Part shown: positions 16,010 through 24,676 of the stretch, piece after piece
Layout: each line of letters starts with the position of its first letter
How positions within the stretch are numbered: position 1 is the first letter of the stretch
NCBI RefSeq assembly: GCF_049532985.1
Contig: NZ_CP186693.1
Coordinates: 3,100,001 to 3,164,000, forward strand
Direction of reading: 5' to 3'
From: Promicromonospora sp049532985
GTDB lineage: Bacteria > Actinomycetota > Actinomycetes > Actinomycetales > Cellulomonadaceae
Length of the DNA: 64,000 nucleotides
Position numbers and translations under genes: made by a program
Notes under the pieces: model-generated
What the model was told of the DNA's origin: nothing
The model's database searches: none
Seen by the model: only the letters and a program-made list of their open reading frames with translations

Positions 16010-17689
16010 GTGGTCCACCGCCGTCTGCTCCAGCTCGCCGGGGCCGTGCCAGGAGCGATCCTCGCCCTGGCCGGCCTCGGCGTCGTCCTGTCCGCGCTGC
16101 ACGTCGCGTTCGCGCTCGCCGCGGGGTCGGTCGTCACCGCGCTGGTGGACGGCGGCGGCGACCCCCTGCCCGGCCTGACGGCGCTGGTGGTGATCACCCT
16201 GCTCCGGGGCGTGCTGATCGGGGTCCGGGAACCCACCGCCACACGCGTCGGGGCCGGGGTACGGATCCGGCTGCGGCGACGTCTGCTGCTCCAGCTCTCG
16301 GCCGTACCGGCCGCCGAACGGGACTCCGGGCAGGCCACCGCCACGGTGATCGACGGTGTCGACGGCCTGGACGCCTACTACACCCGCTACCTGCCGCAGC
16401 TCGTCGTCGTGCTGGTCGTCCCCGCCGTCGTCGTCGCGCTCGTCTGGGCACGCTCACCGGGGGCCGGCGTCGTGCTCGCCCTCGCCGCAGCGGTCGCGGT
16501 GCTCGCCCCGCGGGCCTGGGACGCCCGTCTGCTGCGCACCGGGCGGCGCCGCTGGGGCCGGTTCACCAGGCTGTCGTCCGACTACGTCGAGGCCCTGCAG
16601 CACGTCCCGCTGCTGCGGTCGTTCGGTGCCACCGGGAGGGTCGCCGCACGGATCGCGGCGGAGGCCGACGAGCTGCGCGGCTCCACCATGGCCCAGCTCC
16701 GGCTCTCGCTCGTGGAGACCTTCGTCAGCTGGGTGGCCCTGCACCTGGGTACCGTCCTGGCGGTGTTCGCCGCCCTGGCGGCCGTGGTCTCCGAGGACGC
16801 GCGCGCCACGGCGGCCATGACCGCGCTGCTGCTGGCCCGGGAGTGCTTCCGTCCGGTGCAGGACCTGGGGACGAGCTGGCACGCAGGCTATCTCGGCCTC
16901 ACCGCCGTGGACGGGCTGGAGCGGCTCCTGTCCCGCCGGCCGGCGGTGAGCGAGGACGGCACCCACACCACGACCGCCCCCGCCGGCTCCCTGGTGGTCG
17001 ACGACGTCACCTATCACTACCCGGGCACCACCACCGGCGTGCGGGATCTGAGCCTGCGGGTGGCGCCCGGTGAGACCCTCGCGGTCGTCGGCCCGTCCGG
17101 CTCGGGCAAGAGCACGCTCGCGCGCCTGCTGGAACGCGACATCGACCCGGACGCCGGTCAGGTCCGCGTCGACGACGTCGACCTGCGCGCCTACACCCGT
17201 GGTGCGCGCAGCCGCAGCGTGGTCGTCGTGCCGCAGGATCCCGTGCTGTTCGCCTGGAGCGTGCGCGACAACCTGCGCCTGTACCGGCCGACGGCGACGG
17301 ACGCCGAGATCGAGCGCGTGTGCCGCCTCGCCGACGTCCACGACGTGGTCATCGCCCTGCCCGACGGGTACGACACGGTGCTGGCCGAGAACGGCGAGCA
17401 GCTCTCCGGCGGCCAGCGGCAACGCCTCGCCATCGCCCGCGCCCTCCTCTCGCCCGCACCGGTCCTCGTGCTCGACGAGGTCACCTCGGCCCTCGATCCC
17501 GCCACGGAGAAGCGGGTCGTGGACGCGGTCGCCCGGGCGGCGTCGGATCGGACCGTCCTCGTCATCGCGCACCGGGCCAGCGCCTGCGTGCACGCGAACC
17601 GCTGGATCGCCCTGCGGGACGGCGGCCTGACCGGGACCGGCGACGGGCCGCCCCCGGCGGGGGTCCTCCTGGCCGGGAGTGCGTCGTGA
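16010..17689 (+). CDS. ABC transporter fused permease/ATPase, first half of a pair
   Basis: A 559-residue exporter-type half-transporter starting at GTG 16010, three bases after the lipoprotein stop. Residues about 1-305 hold the six-helix membrane domain; 330-559 are the nucleotide-binding domain with Walker A GPSGSGKST (about 358), signature LSGGQRQR, Walker B VLVLDEVTSALD and switch His AHRAS. It resembles CydD/CydC and IrtA/IrtB-like proteins. Its partner follows with a 4-bp overlap (GTGA), so a heterodimer is likely. Beside an importer under a metal-type operator, an IrtAB-like role in moving a metallophore is possible; thiol or cytochrome-assembly export is the alternative. Both ATP sites look intact. 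Confidence 0.85.
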   Translation: MVHRRLLQLAGAVPGAILALAGLGVVLSALHVAFALAAGSVVTALVDGGGDPLPGLTALVVITLLRGVLIGVREPTATRVGAGVRIRLRRRLLLQLSAVPAAERDSGQATATVIDGVDGLDAYYTRYLPQLVVVLVVPAVVVALVWARSPGAGVVLALAAAVAVLAPRAWDARLLRTGRRRWGRFTRLSSDYVEALQHVPLLRSFGATGRVAARIAAEADELRGSTMAQLRLSLVETFVSWVALHLGTVLAVFAALAAVVSEDARATAAMTALLLARECFRPVQDLGTSWHAGYLGLTAVDGLERLLSRRPAVSEDGTHTTTAPAGSLVVDDVTYHYPGTTTGVRDLSLRVAPGETLAVVGPSGSGKSTLARLLERDIDPDAGQVRVDDVDLRAYTRGARSRSVVVVPQDPVLFAWSVRDNLRLYRPTATDAEIERVCRLADVHDVVIALPDGYDTVLAENGEQLSGGQRQRLAIARALLSPAPVLVLDEVTSALDPATEKRVVDAVARAASDRTVLVIAHRASACVHANRWIALRDGGLTGTGDGPPPAGVLLAGSAS

Positions 17690-19347
17690 GAGCGGTGCTC
17701 CGGCTCCTCCCGGTCATCACCACCCACCGGAGCCTGTTCGTCGAGACCGTGGTGTGGAGCGTCGTCACCCAGAGCGCCGTGCTCGCGATCGCGCTCGGCC
17801 TCGCGGTCGCCGTCGGGCACGTCGTGGCGGGCGAGCCCGTCGACCTGAGGGCGCTGACCGCGGGACTGGCTACCCTCGCGGTCCTGGCCGCCACCACGGC
17901 ATGGCGCGAGTCGTGGGTCTCGCACGACCTGGCCTACCGGCTGATCGCCGTGCTGCGCGGCCGGGTCTTCGACGCCCTGCGCGGCGCGCTGCCGGCCCGC
18001 ACCCGCCGGCAGCGCACCGGTGACCTGACGACCACCGTCGTCGCCGACATCGAGACCCTCGAATGGCTCTACGCCCACACCGTGGCGCAGATCCTGAGCG
18101 CTCTGCTGGTCCTCTCGGTCAGCACCGCCGTGTCCCTCTCGCTGAGCCCGCTGCTGCTGCTCGTGTGGGTGCCCCTGCTGCTCGTCGGTGTCGCGGTCCC
18201 CCTGGCCACCGCACGCCGTGCCCGCCACGACGGCGCCGCACTGGCCGCCGGCGCCGCCGGGCTGCGCTCCGAGCTGCTCGACACCGTCCGCGGTCTCCGG
18301 GAGCTGACCGGGGCGGACGCCCTCGGCGACCAGCTCGAGCGGATCACCGAGGACACCCGCGCGCACGCACGCACCCAGCTCCGTGAAGCCCGGCGCCTCG
18401 GTCTGGAGCGCGGTATCGCCGACGTCTCCCTCGCGGGTGCCGCCCTCGGCGCGATCGGCATCGTGCTGCTCGGTCGTGGCGCCGTGGCCCCGGCCGACGT
18501 GCCGCTCGCGGTCACCGTCGCCGTCGCCGGCCTCGGTCCCGCCGCGCAGATCGCCGACCTGCTGCGCAACGCGGGCACCCTGCGTGCCGCCGCCCAGCGG
18601 GTCGGCGATGTGCTTGCCACCCCGCCGGCCGTCGACCGCCGTCCCGCAGGTCGCTCCCCCTCGGTCCAGGACGAGCCGGGCCTGGTCCTGGACCACGTCA
18701 CCTTCGGCTACGGCGCGGGCCGTCCGGTGCTCGACAAGTTCAGCCTGCACGTGCACCCCGGGCAGGTCGTCGCCCTCACCGGGCCGTCCGGTGCGGGCAA
18801 GACCACGGCCGCGCGGCTCGCGCTGCGCCTGTGGGACCCGGACGGAGGCGCCGTCCGCGTCGACGGGACCGACCTGCGCGACCTCCCGGACACCGACCTG
18901 CGCCACCTGGTCGCCGTCGTACCGCAGGGATCACCTCTGCTGCGCGGAACCGTCCGGAGCAACATCACGCTCGGCGACCCCGGCGCCACGGCGACGATGA
19001 TCGACCACGCGGCGCGGGCGGCCGGTCTGCTCGACCCGTCTGGCGGGCTCCCGCTCGGCCTGGACACCGCCGTCGGCGAGCACGGCACCGGGCTCTCGGG
19101 TGGGCAGCGCGCACGCGTCGCCATCGCCCGCGCGCTGCTCCGGGACCCCCGAGTGCTCGTGCTGGACGAACCGACCGCATCCCTGGACCCCGACGCCGAC
19201 GCGGCCATCATGGAGTTCCTGACGCGGGCCACCGACCGGGCCACCCTGCTCATCGCGCACCGGCCGGACACGATCGCCGCCGCGCACACCCGCGTCGGGC
19301 TGCCCGGTCCCGTTCAGAGGGCCGACTCGCCCGCCGGGACGGCGTAG
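17686..19347 (+). CDS. ABC transporter fused permease/ATPase, second half of a pair
   Basis: A 553-residue half-transporter starting at GTG 17686. The membrane domain covers about 1-310, with ERGIADVSLAG and a QRTGDLTTTVVADIETLE loop typical of type IV exporters. The ATPase domain has Walker A GPSGAGKTT, Q-loop VVPQG, LSGGQRAR, Walker B VLVLDEPTASLD and AHRPD. All catalytic residues seem present. It is the last gene of the rightward operon and ends 16 bases before the terminator hairpin. See the preceding gene for the likely function. Confidence 0.85.
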   Translation: MRAVLRLLPVITTHRSLFVETVVWSVVTQSAVLAIALGLAVAVGHVVAGEPVDLRALTAGLATLAVLAATTAWRESWVSHDLAYRLIAVLRGRVFDALRGALPARTRRQRTGDLTTTVVADIETLEWLYAHTVAQILSALLVLSVSTAVSLSLSPLLLLVWVPLLLVGVAVPLATARRARHDGAALAAGAAGLRSELLDTVRGLRELTGADALGDQLERITEDTRAHARTQLREARRLGLERGIADVSLAGAALGAIGIVLLGRGAVAPADVPLAVTVAVAGLGPAAQIADLLRNAGTLRAAAQRVGDVLATPPAVDRRPAGRSPSVQDEPGLVLDHVTFGYGAGRPVLDKFSLHVHPGQVVALTGPSGAGKTTAARLALRLWDPDGGAVRVDGTDLRDLPDTDLRHLVAVVPQGSPLLRGTVRSNITLGDPGATATMIDHAARAAGLLDPSGGLPLGLDTAVGEHGTGLSGGQRARVAIARALLRDPRVLVLDEPTASLDPDADAAIMEFLTRATDRATLLIAHRPDTIAAAHTRVGLPGPVQRADSPAGTA

Positions 19348-19363
19348 CCGTCCGTCGACGACG

Positions 19364-19400
19364 AACGGCCTGAAACTACGATCCGTAGGTTCAGGCCGTT
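19364..19400. terminator. Bidirectional hairpin terminator
   Basis: An 11-bp perfect stem (AACGGCCTGAA) encloses a smaller CTAC/GTAG stem. It lies between the ABC operon (rightward) and tRNA-Pro (leftward) and can serve both. There is no marked T run. Confidence 0.7.
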
Positions 19401-19424
19401 CCGATGTCCTGCGACATCACGGGG

Positions 19425-19498
19425 TCGGGCTGACTGGATTCGAACCAGCGACCCTCTGCTCCCAAAGCAGATGCGCTACCAAGCTGCGCCACAGCCCG
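19425..19498 (-). tRNA. tRNA-Pro(TGG)
   Basis: The minus strand folds as a full cloverleaf. The acceptor is CGGGCTG/CAGCCCG with discriminator A, the D-arm GCGCAGCTTGGTAGCGC, the anticodon stem TCTGC/GCAGA around TTTGGGA (anticodon TGG), and the T-arm has GGTTCGAATCC. Its length is 74 nt and CCA is not encoded. Confidence 0.95.
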
Positions 19499-19607
19499 TC
19501 GTCGGCGGAGGAAACCGGCCGCCACCTGAGGTTTCGCCCGGACGGCACCGGCCGACGGACCGATCATATCCGGTCGGCACGGCGGGGACGCCAGCCGAAT
19601 ACACCGG

Positions 19608-19715
19608 GTGGCCGTGCTGGCGACCGTGCTAGCGACCGTGCTGGTGGCCGTGCTGGTGGCCGTGCTGGTGGCCGTGCTGGTGGCCGTGCTGGCGACCGTG
19701 CTGGTGGCCGCGCTG
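19608..19715. repeat. 12-bp minisatellite, nine units
   Basis: Nine tandem copies of a 12-base unit. The main form is GTGGCCGTGCTG and the variant is GCGACCGTGCTG; one copy has CTA and the last has CGCTG. The array lies between tRNA-Pro and the LacI gene. Short frames cross it on both strands (a VAVL/ATVL period), but none has a convincing start or neighbours, so it is treated as non-coding. Confidence 0.9.
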
Positions 19716-19832
19716 GAGCGGTGCCGTTGACCGTGCTGACCAACGATGCAGAGGCGGCGCGGCGTCGTGCCCGCTCCCCGGCTGGCTGACCACCGCCCCA
19801 CCTGTCCCCGCCCAGCCGGGGCGCCCGCCGCG

Positions 19833-19908
19833 AAGTCACGTTCTACCCAGTCATCAGGCCCATAGTGACGCGGGATTCTGGGCCTGATGACTGGGTAGAA
19901 CGTGACTT
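19833..19908. repeat. Perfect 30-bp inverted repeat
   Basis: Two perfectly complementary 30-base arms (19833-19862 and 19879-19908) flank a 16-base loop. The arms read GTCACGTTCTACCCAG in their outer part. TTTT follows the right arm. It could end leftward transcription of the LacI gene, but the stem is much longer than a usual terminator; a palindromic mobile element is the alternative. Confidence 0.85.
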
Positions 19909-20164
19909 TTCGGCGGCCGTCCGAGACCGCCCCGATCGGCATGCCCCGGCAGCATCCGCGCCCCGAGCACACCCTGGCAAGCACGACCGCCCTGGCACCC
20001 AGGCAAGCACACCTGCCCGAACACCCAGGCAAGCACGCCCTTCCCGGCACCCCGGGCGAGCACTACCCAGCACCCCCGGTACGCCCGCCCCGGGCCGAGA
20101 ACACCGCAACCCACCGACACCCCGGGCAACCCACCGACACCCCGGGCGACCCGGGCACCCCCGC
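19909..20164. other. Intergenic low-complexity stretch, no gene seen
   Basis: A C-rich segment with degenerate CACCCAGGCAAGCAC-like repeats and a tandem pair of ACCCACCGACACCCCGGGC. Frames through it have odd composition and no ribosome site. Confidence 0.6.
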
Positions 20165-21190
20165 CTACGCATCCCCCAACGTAGAAGCCCGCACCACCAA
20201 CCGCGGCGCCAGCCGTTCCACCCCTCGCCCCGGATCACCTTCGATCGCCGCGATCAGCAGCTCCGCCGCGCGCTGGCCGAGCCGTTCGAGCTGCATGTCC
20301 ACGGTGGTCAGCGGGGGGCGGCTGGCCAGCGACATGACTTCCCAGTCGTCGTACCCGGTGACGGCCACGTCGTCGGGCACCCGCACCCCGAGCTCCCGGA
20401 GCCGGTCGCACCCGCCCCGCGCCAGCTGGTCGGAGGCGAAGACGATGGCATCGACAGCCGGCCTGTCACCCCCGGCAGCGGCGTCGAGGCCCAGTACCAG
20501 GTCGACCGCCCGTCGGCCCCACTGCTCCGACCAGTCGCCGTACAGCGGCGGGCCCACCAGGGCGAGGCCGCGGGTCGCCAGCTCGGCGGCCAGGGCGTCG
20601 TGCCGCACCACCGACGCCGCCTGCTCGGCCCGTCCTCCGACGTAGGCGATGCGGCGTCGGCCGAGCCCCGCCAGGTGCTCCACGAGCAGCCGCATGCCGA
20701 GGGCGTCGTCGGGCACCACCGAGACGTCGTCCGGGTCGGCGGACGGCGCGAACGCGTACACCACCGGCATCGGCACCCGGATGGGTTCGCGCGGTTCGGT
20801 GGTGCGGCCGGTGACGATGATGCCGTCGACCCGCCGGGCCACCAGGGCACGCACGTGGTGCTGCTCGCGCACCGGGTCGTGCCGGGCGGTGGCCAGCAGC
20901 GCCGACAGCTCGCCGCCGACGAGCGCGTTCTCCGCGCCGAGCACCACGGGCAGCGAGAACCGGCCGGCCGAGTCGGTGCTGAGCAGCCCGACGGTGAAGC
21001 TGCGCCGCGCCGAGAGTGACCGCGCGGTCACGTCCGGGACGAAGCCCAGGCGTTCCGCCGCCTCGCGGACCCGTTCCCGGGTGCTCTCGCGCAGCGACCC
21101 CGTCCCGTTCAGCGCCTTGGACGCCGTGCCTGGCGCCACGCCCGCCAGGGCGGCCACGTCGGTGATCCGCACCACCCGTCCCCGCTCCAT
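20165..21190 (-). CDS. LacI-family transcriptional regulator
   Basis: A 341-residue repressor. The start at 21190 gives the typical N terminus: VRITDVAALAGVAPGTASKA is the helix-turn-helix (about residues 6-25), with LNGTGSLRESTRERV and the hinge GFVPDVTARSLS. Residues 65-341 form the periplasmic-binding-like sensor core (SFTVGLLSTDSAG; VAVTGYDDWEVMSLASRPPLTTVDM). It is divergent from the GH127 gene, with 147 bases between the starts, and probably represses that operon until an arabinose-containing sugar binds. This is inference from layout and family. The N-terminal arm carries the AGCCTGT-type hinge variation common in actinobacterial members. A very long antisense frame overlaps it downstream and is not real. 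Confidence 0.93.
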   Translation of the reverse strand: MERGRVVRITDVAALAGVAPGTASKALNGTGSLRESTRERVREAAERLGFVPDVTARSLSARRSFTVGLLSTDSAGRFSLPVVLGAENALVGGELSALLATARHDPVREQHHVRALVARRVDGIIVTGRTTEPREPIRVPMPVVYAFAPSADPDDVSVVPDDALGMRLLVEHLAGLGRRRIAYVGGRAEQAASVVRHDALAAELATRGLALVGPPLYGDWSEQWGRRAVDLVLGLDAAAGGDRPAVDAIVFASDQLARGGCDRLRELGVRVPDDVAVTGYDDWEVMSLASRPPLTTVDMQLERLGQRAAELLIAAIEGDPGRGVERLAPRLVVRASTLGDA

Positions 21191-21288
21191 CCCGCACCCA
21201 CCTTCTCGTTTCCGCTGTTTCCGTCGAGACCGCCATCGTAGATCCTCCCCAGACCTTTGACGTGCACGAGCCGGACTCTCTACGATCA

Positions 21289-21317
21289 GGAAATCGGATT
21301 CCTTGTTTCCGAGATTC
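21289..21317. promoter_or_regulatory. Candidate LacI-family operator
   Basis: GGAAATCGGATTCC followed by TTGTTTCCGAGATTCCC contains overlapping imperfect palindromes (GGAAATCxGATTCC; AATCGGA with TCCGAGATT). It lies 20-50 bases before the GH127 start in the divergent gap. TTTCCG is repeated at 21205-21220 near the regulator's own start. Confidence 0.4.
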
Positions 21318-21337
21318 CCGTCCCGAAGGAGCGACCG

Positions 21338-23260
21338 ATGACGACCCTCACGCCCAGCGGCACCACCCGCGGCCCCGCCGAACCCTCCGCCGACGCCCGC
21401 GTGCTGCTCCGGCCCCTTGCCCCCGGGCACGTCACCATCGACGGCGGTCTGTGGCGCCGCACCGCCGACGTCAACCGGGCGGCCGCCATCCCCGAGGGCC
21501 TCGACCAGCTCGGCAAGGCCGGCAACCTGCGCAACCTGGAGATCGCCGCGGGCCAGGCGGAGGGCGAGGCGATCGGCCCGATCTTCGCCGACTCGGACGT
21601 GCACAAGTGGCTGGAGGCCGCCGCCTGGGAGTACGCCCGCGAACCCGACGAGCAGCTCCTGGCCGACCAGCTCCGCGTCACCGCGCTCCTCGCGGCAGCC
21701 CAGGCCGACGACGGCTACCTCGACTCCGTGCCGGCGCTGCGCAACGTGCCCCGGTACAGCGACCTGCCGTGGAGCCACGAGCTGTACTGCGCGGGCCACC
21801 TGTTCCAGGCCGCGGTCGCGCAGGTGCGCGGCACGGGCCACACCGAGCTGCTCGACGTCGCGGTCCGGCTCGCCGACCACCTCGTGGCCACGTTCGGCGA
21901 CGGCGAGGGGCAGCTGCGCGACGTGGACGGCCACCCGGTGGTCGAGATGGGCCTGGTGGAGCTGTACCGCGAGACCGGCACGCGGGCCTACCTGGACCTC
22001 GCGAGCTGGTTCGTGGAGGCGCGCGGCACCGGCATCATCGAGGGCCACGGCAAGGCGCCCACCTACTTCTCGGACCGCGTGCGGGTGCGCGACGCGACCA
22101 CGGTCGAGGGGCACGCCGTCCGCGCGGTGTACCTCGGGGCGGGCGCCGCCGACGTGGCCATCGAGACCGGCGACGCCCAGCTGCTGGCCGCCCTCGACAC
22201 CCAGTACCGCGCGATGGAGCGCAGCAAGCAGTACGTCACCGGCGGCCTCGGGGCCCGCTGGGAGGGCGAGTCGTTCGGCGACCCGTACGAGCTGCCCACC
22301 GACCGCGGCTACGCCGAGACGTGCGCGGCGATCGGTGGCGTCCAGTGGGCGTGGCGCATGCTCCTGGCCACGGGCGAGCCCCGGTACGCCGACCAGATCG
22401 AGCGCATGCTGCTCAACGGCTTCCTTGCCGGGGTGTCGCTGAGCGGCACCGAGTACTTCTACGTCAACCCCCTGCAGCTGCGCAGCGACGCGCACGCCGA
22501 GGAGGACCGCAGCCCGGCCCACGGCCGACGCTCCTGGTTCAGCTGCGCGTGCTGCCCGCCCAACATCATGCGCACGGTCTCCAGCCTGACCGGCTACCTC
22601 GCCACGGCGGACGGCTCCGGCCTGCAGCTCCACCAGTACGCGCCGGGCACGGTCACCGCACCCCTGGACGGCGGCACGCTGCGCCTGCGCGTCGAGACCC
22701 GCTACCCCGACGAGGGCCGCATCGCCCTGCACGTCGAGGAGGCGCCGGACGGCCAGGCCACGCTCGCCCTGCGCGTCCCCGCCTGGGCCGACGGCGCCAC
22801 GCTGGACGGCTCCCCCGCCGCTGCGGGGACGTACGTCCGCGTGACGCGCCGGTTCGCCGCGGGCGACACGGTGGTGCTCGACCTGCCGCTCACGCCGCGC
22901 CTTACGGTCGCCGACCCCCGGGTCGACGCCGTCCGCGGCTGCGTCGCCGTCGAGCGCGGCCCGCTGGTCTACGCCCTGGAGCAGCCCGACCAGGAGGACG
23001 GCGCCGTCGTGGACGACCTGCGGATCGACGCCGGTGCCACGCTGTCCGACGAGTTCCGGCCCGACCTGCTGGGCGGCGTCACGGTCGTGCGCGCACGCGG
23101 CGCCGTCGTCCCCGGGCCGGACGCGGAGGCGACGACGCCGTACTCGGCCGCGCCGTCGGCCGAGGGCCCGGGGCGTGAGGTGACCCTGACCGCCATCCCC
23201 TACTACGCGTGGGCCAACCGCGGCCCGCAGCCGATGCGGGTCTGGGTGCCCACCCGTTGA
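21338..23260 (+). CDS. GH127 beta-L-arabinofuranosidase
   Basis: A 640-residue cytoplasmic glycoside hydrolase with no signal peptide; the start has GAAGGAG seven bases upstream. The family order is kept: N-terminal beta part, an (alpha/alpha)6 barrel (about 90-430) and C-terminal beta-sandwich. GH127 enzymes use a Cys nucleophile on a zinc site. The expected ligand motifs are visible: ETCA (about residues 328-331) and SCACCPPN (about 404-411). Conserved WSHELYCAGHLFQAAVA and GGLGARWEGESFGDPYELPTDR also match. It releases L-arabinofuranose from short oligosaccharides. The importer encoded right behind it probably supplies them, and the divergent LacI gene probably controls it. Confidence 0.93.
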   Translation: MTTLTPSGTTRGPAEPSADARVLLRPLAPGHVTIDGGLWRRTADVNRAAAIPEGLDQLGKAGNLRNLEIAAGQAEGEAIGPIFADSDVHKWLEAAAWEYAREPDEQLLADQLRVTALLAAAQADDGYLDSVPALRNVPRYSDLPWSHELYCAGHLFQAAVAQVRGTGHTELLDVAVRLADHLVATFGDGEGQLRDVDGHPVVEMGLVELYRETGTRAYLDLASWFVEARGTGIIEGHGKAPTYFSDRVRVRDATTVEGHAVRAVYLGAGAADVAIETGDAQLLAALDTQYRAMERSKQYVTGGLGARWEGESFGDPYELPTDRGYAETCAAIGGVQWAWRMLLATGEPRYADQIERMLLNGFLAGVSLSGTEYFYVNPLQLRSDAHAEEDRSPAHGRRSWFSCACCPPNIMRTVSSLTGYLATADGSGLQLHQYAPGTVTAPLDGGTLRLRVETRYPDEGRIALHVEEAPDGQATLALRVPAWADGATLDGSPAAAGTYVRVTRRFAAGDTVVLDLPLTPRLTVADPRVDAVRGCVAVERGPLVYALEQPDQEDGAVVDDLRIDAGATLSDEFRPDLLGGVTVVRARGAVVPGPDAEATTPYSAAPSAEGPGREVTLTAIPYYAWANRGPQPMRVWVPTR

Positions 23261-23277
23261 CCCACCCGCTGTCCCAC

Positions 23278-23307
23278 GCGGGGCCGGCCGCACCCGGCCG
23301 GCCCCGC
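23278..23307 (+). terminator. Hairpin between GH127 and sugar importer genes
   Basis: A 12-bp perfect GC-rich stem (GCGGGGCCGGCC) with a 6-base loop. There is no T run; it is probably an attenuating or mRNA-stabilising hairpin within the operon. Confidence 0.5.
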
Positions 23308-23362
23308 ACCCCGGGCTCCGGCCCGTAACCCCCCACGCGACGACGCGTACGGAAGGAGAGCA

Positions 23363-24676
23363 ATGGAGCTCACCAGACGCCAGCTCCTCACGCTGGCCGG
23401 TTCGGCGACGGTCGCCGCCGCGCTGGCCGGCTGCGGCGGCACGCTGCGGCCGGCGGACGTCGAGGCCCCGGGCTTCGGCGAGAACGCGAGCGGCACCCTC
23501 AACCTGTGGTGCCGATCCGACACCGTGAACGGCACCCAGGCCGTGGTGGACGCGTTCCACCGGGCCCAGGACCGCATCCGGGTGCAGGTCACGCCCATCC
23601 AGAACGGGCAGTACGTCACCAAGCTCGCCACCGCGATCCGCGGCGGGCGGGTGCCCGACGTGATCGACATCGACGACATCTACTCGACCCTGTTCGCCTA
23701 CCGTGGCGCGTTCACCGACCTCACGCCGCTCATCGAGGACCTGGGCATCGGCGATGCGCTCAGCCCCGGGCACCTCGCCCTGAGCACCAAGGACGGGCGG
23801 CACTACGGCCTGCCGTTCATCGGCGACTTCTCGGTGCTGTTCTGCAACACGGAACTGTTCGACCGCGCGGGCCTGGACGTGGAGGAGCACACCCGCGACT
23901 TCGACGGCATCCTCGAGGCGGCGCGCGCCATCACCGCCCTGGACGACGACGTCTACGGCTGGTCCTTCCCCGGCAACGCCTCGGGCGCGCTGGGGTTCAC
24001 GGTGCAGCCGCACGTGTGGGCCACCGACCGCGACCTCATCGCGGGCGACGTGGGCAGCCAGCGCGGCGACGTCGCCGGCAACGAGGCCCTGCGGCGCACG
24101 CTCGACCTGGAGCGCACGCTGTGGGCGGAGCAGCTCGTGCCGCCCGGCAGCTTCTCCGACGACGCGTCGCGCTGGTCCGCCGACTACACCGCCGGCCGGC
24201 TGGGGATGTTCCCGGCGGGGTACGGCGTCGTCGTGCCGAACGCGGACCCGGCGCTCCTGGAGCGCACACGGGTCGTCATGCTGCCCGGGCCCGACGGCGG
24301 GCGTGCCTTCTTCGACGGCGGCGACAACCTGTGCATGCCCAACGGGGCCAGGAACCCGTCGGCGGCGTGGGAGTTCATGAAGTTCGCCGTCTCGGTGGAG
24401 CAGCAGTCGCGCATGCCCGAGGGCTTCTACTCGCCCGTCCGGTCCGACGTCGTCACGCCGGAGTTCGCGCGGGAGAACCCGTTCGTGCTGCCGCCGCTGG
24501 AGGCGATCGACCGCGGCTACGCGCCCACCACGCTCGCCTACAACCTCATCTACAACCAGCAGGACGGACCATGGCTGCGCATGTTCCGCTCTGCCGTCTT
24601 CGACGGGGAGGTCGATGCCGCCATGGACGAGGCCCAGACCACGTACGACCGCATCCTGAGGCAGGCGCAGGCATGA
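23363..24676 (+). CDS. Sugar ABC transporter substrate-binding lipoprotein
   Basis: A 437-residue extracellular solute-binding protein (family 1). The start has GGAAGGAGAG directly upstream. The signal has a twin-arginine look (TRRQLLTLAG) and lipobox ALAGC (Cys24), so Tat export of a lipoprotein is possible. The mature part shows LNLWCRSDTVNG, RGGRVPDVIDIDD, YGLPFIGDFSVLFCNTELFDRAG and GDNLCMPNGARNPSAAWEFMKF, typical of oligosaccharide binders. It overlaps the next permease by ATGA. Placement behind GH127 suggests arabino-oligosaccharides as ligand. Confidence 0.92.
   Translation: MELTRRQLLTLAGSATVAAALAGCGGTLRPADVEAPGFGENASGTLNLWCRSDTVNGTQAVVDAFHRAQDRIRVQVTPIQNGQYVTKLATAIRGGRVPDVIDIDDIYSTLFAYRGAFTDLTPLIEDLGIGDALSPGHLALSTKDGRHYGLPFIGDFSVLFCNTELFDRAGLDVEEHTRDFDGILEAARAITALDDDVYGWSFPGNASGALGFTVQPHVWATDRDLIAGDVGSQRGDVAGNEALRRTLDLERTLWAEQLVPPGSFSDDASRWSADYTAGRLGMFPAGYGVVVPNADPALLERTRVVMLPGPDGGRAFFDGGDNLCMPNGARNPSAAWEFMKFAVSVEQQSRMPEGFYSPVRSDVVTPEFARENPFVLPPLEAIDRGYAPTTLAYNLIYNQQDGPWLRMFRSAVFDGEVDAAMDEAQTTYDRILRQAQA

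Noticed and set aside
19608..19715. Membrane protein coded by the minisatellite
   Set aside because: No start or ribosome site, and the reading is pure repeat.
20165..24013. 1282-residue minus-strand reading antisense to GH127
   Set aside because: It is a shadow of a high-G+C gene; only the LacI part at its C-terminal end is real.
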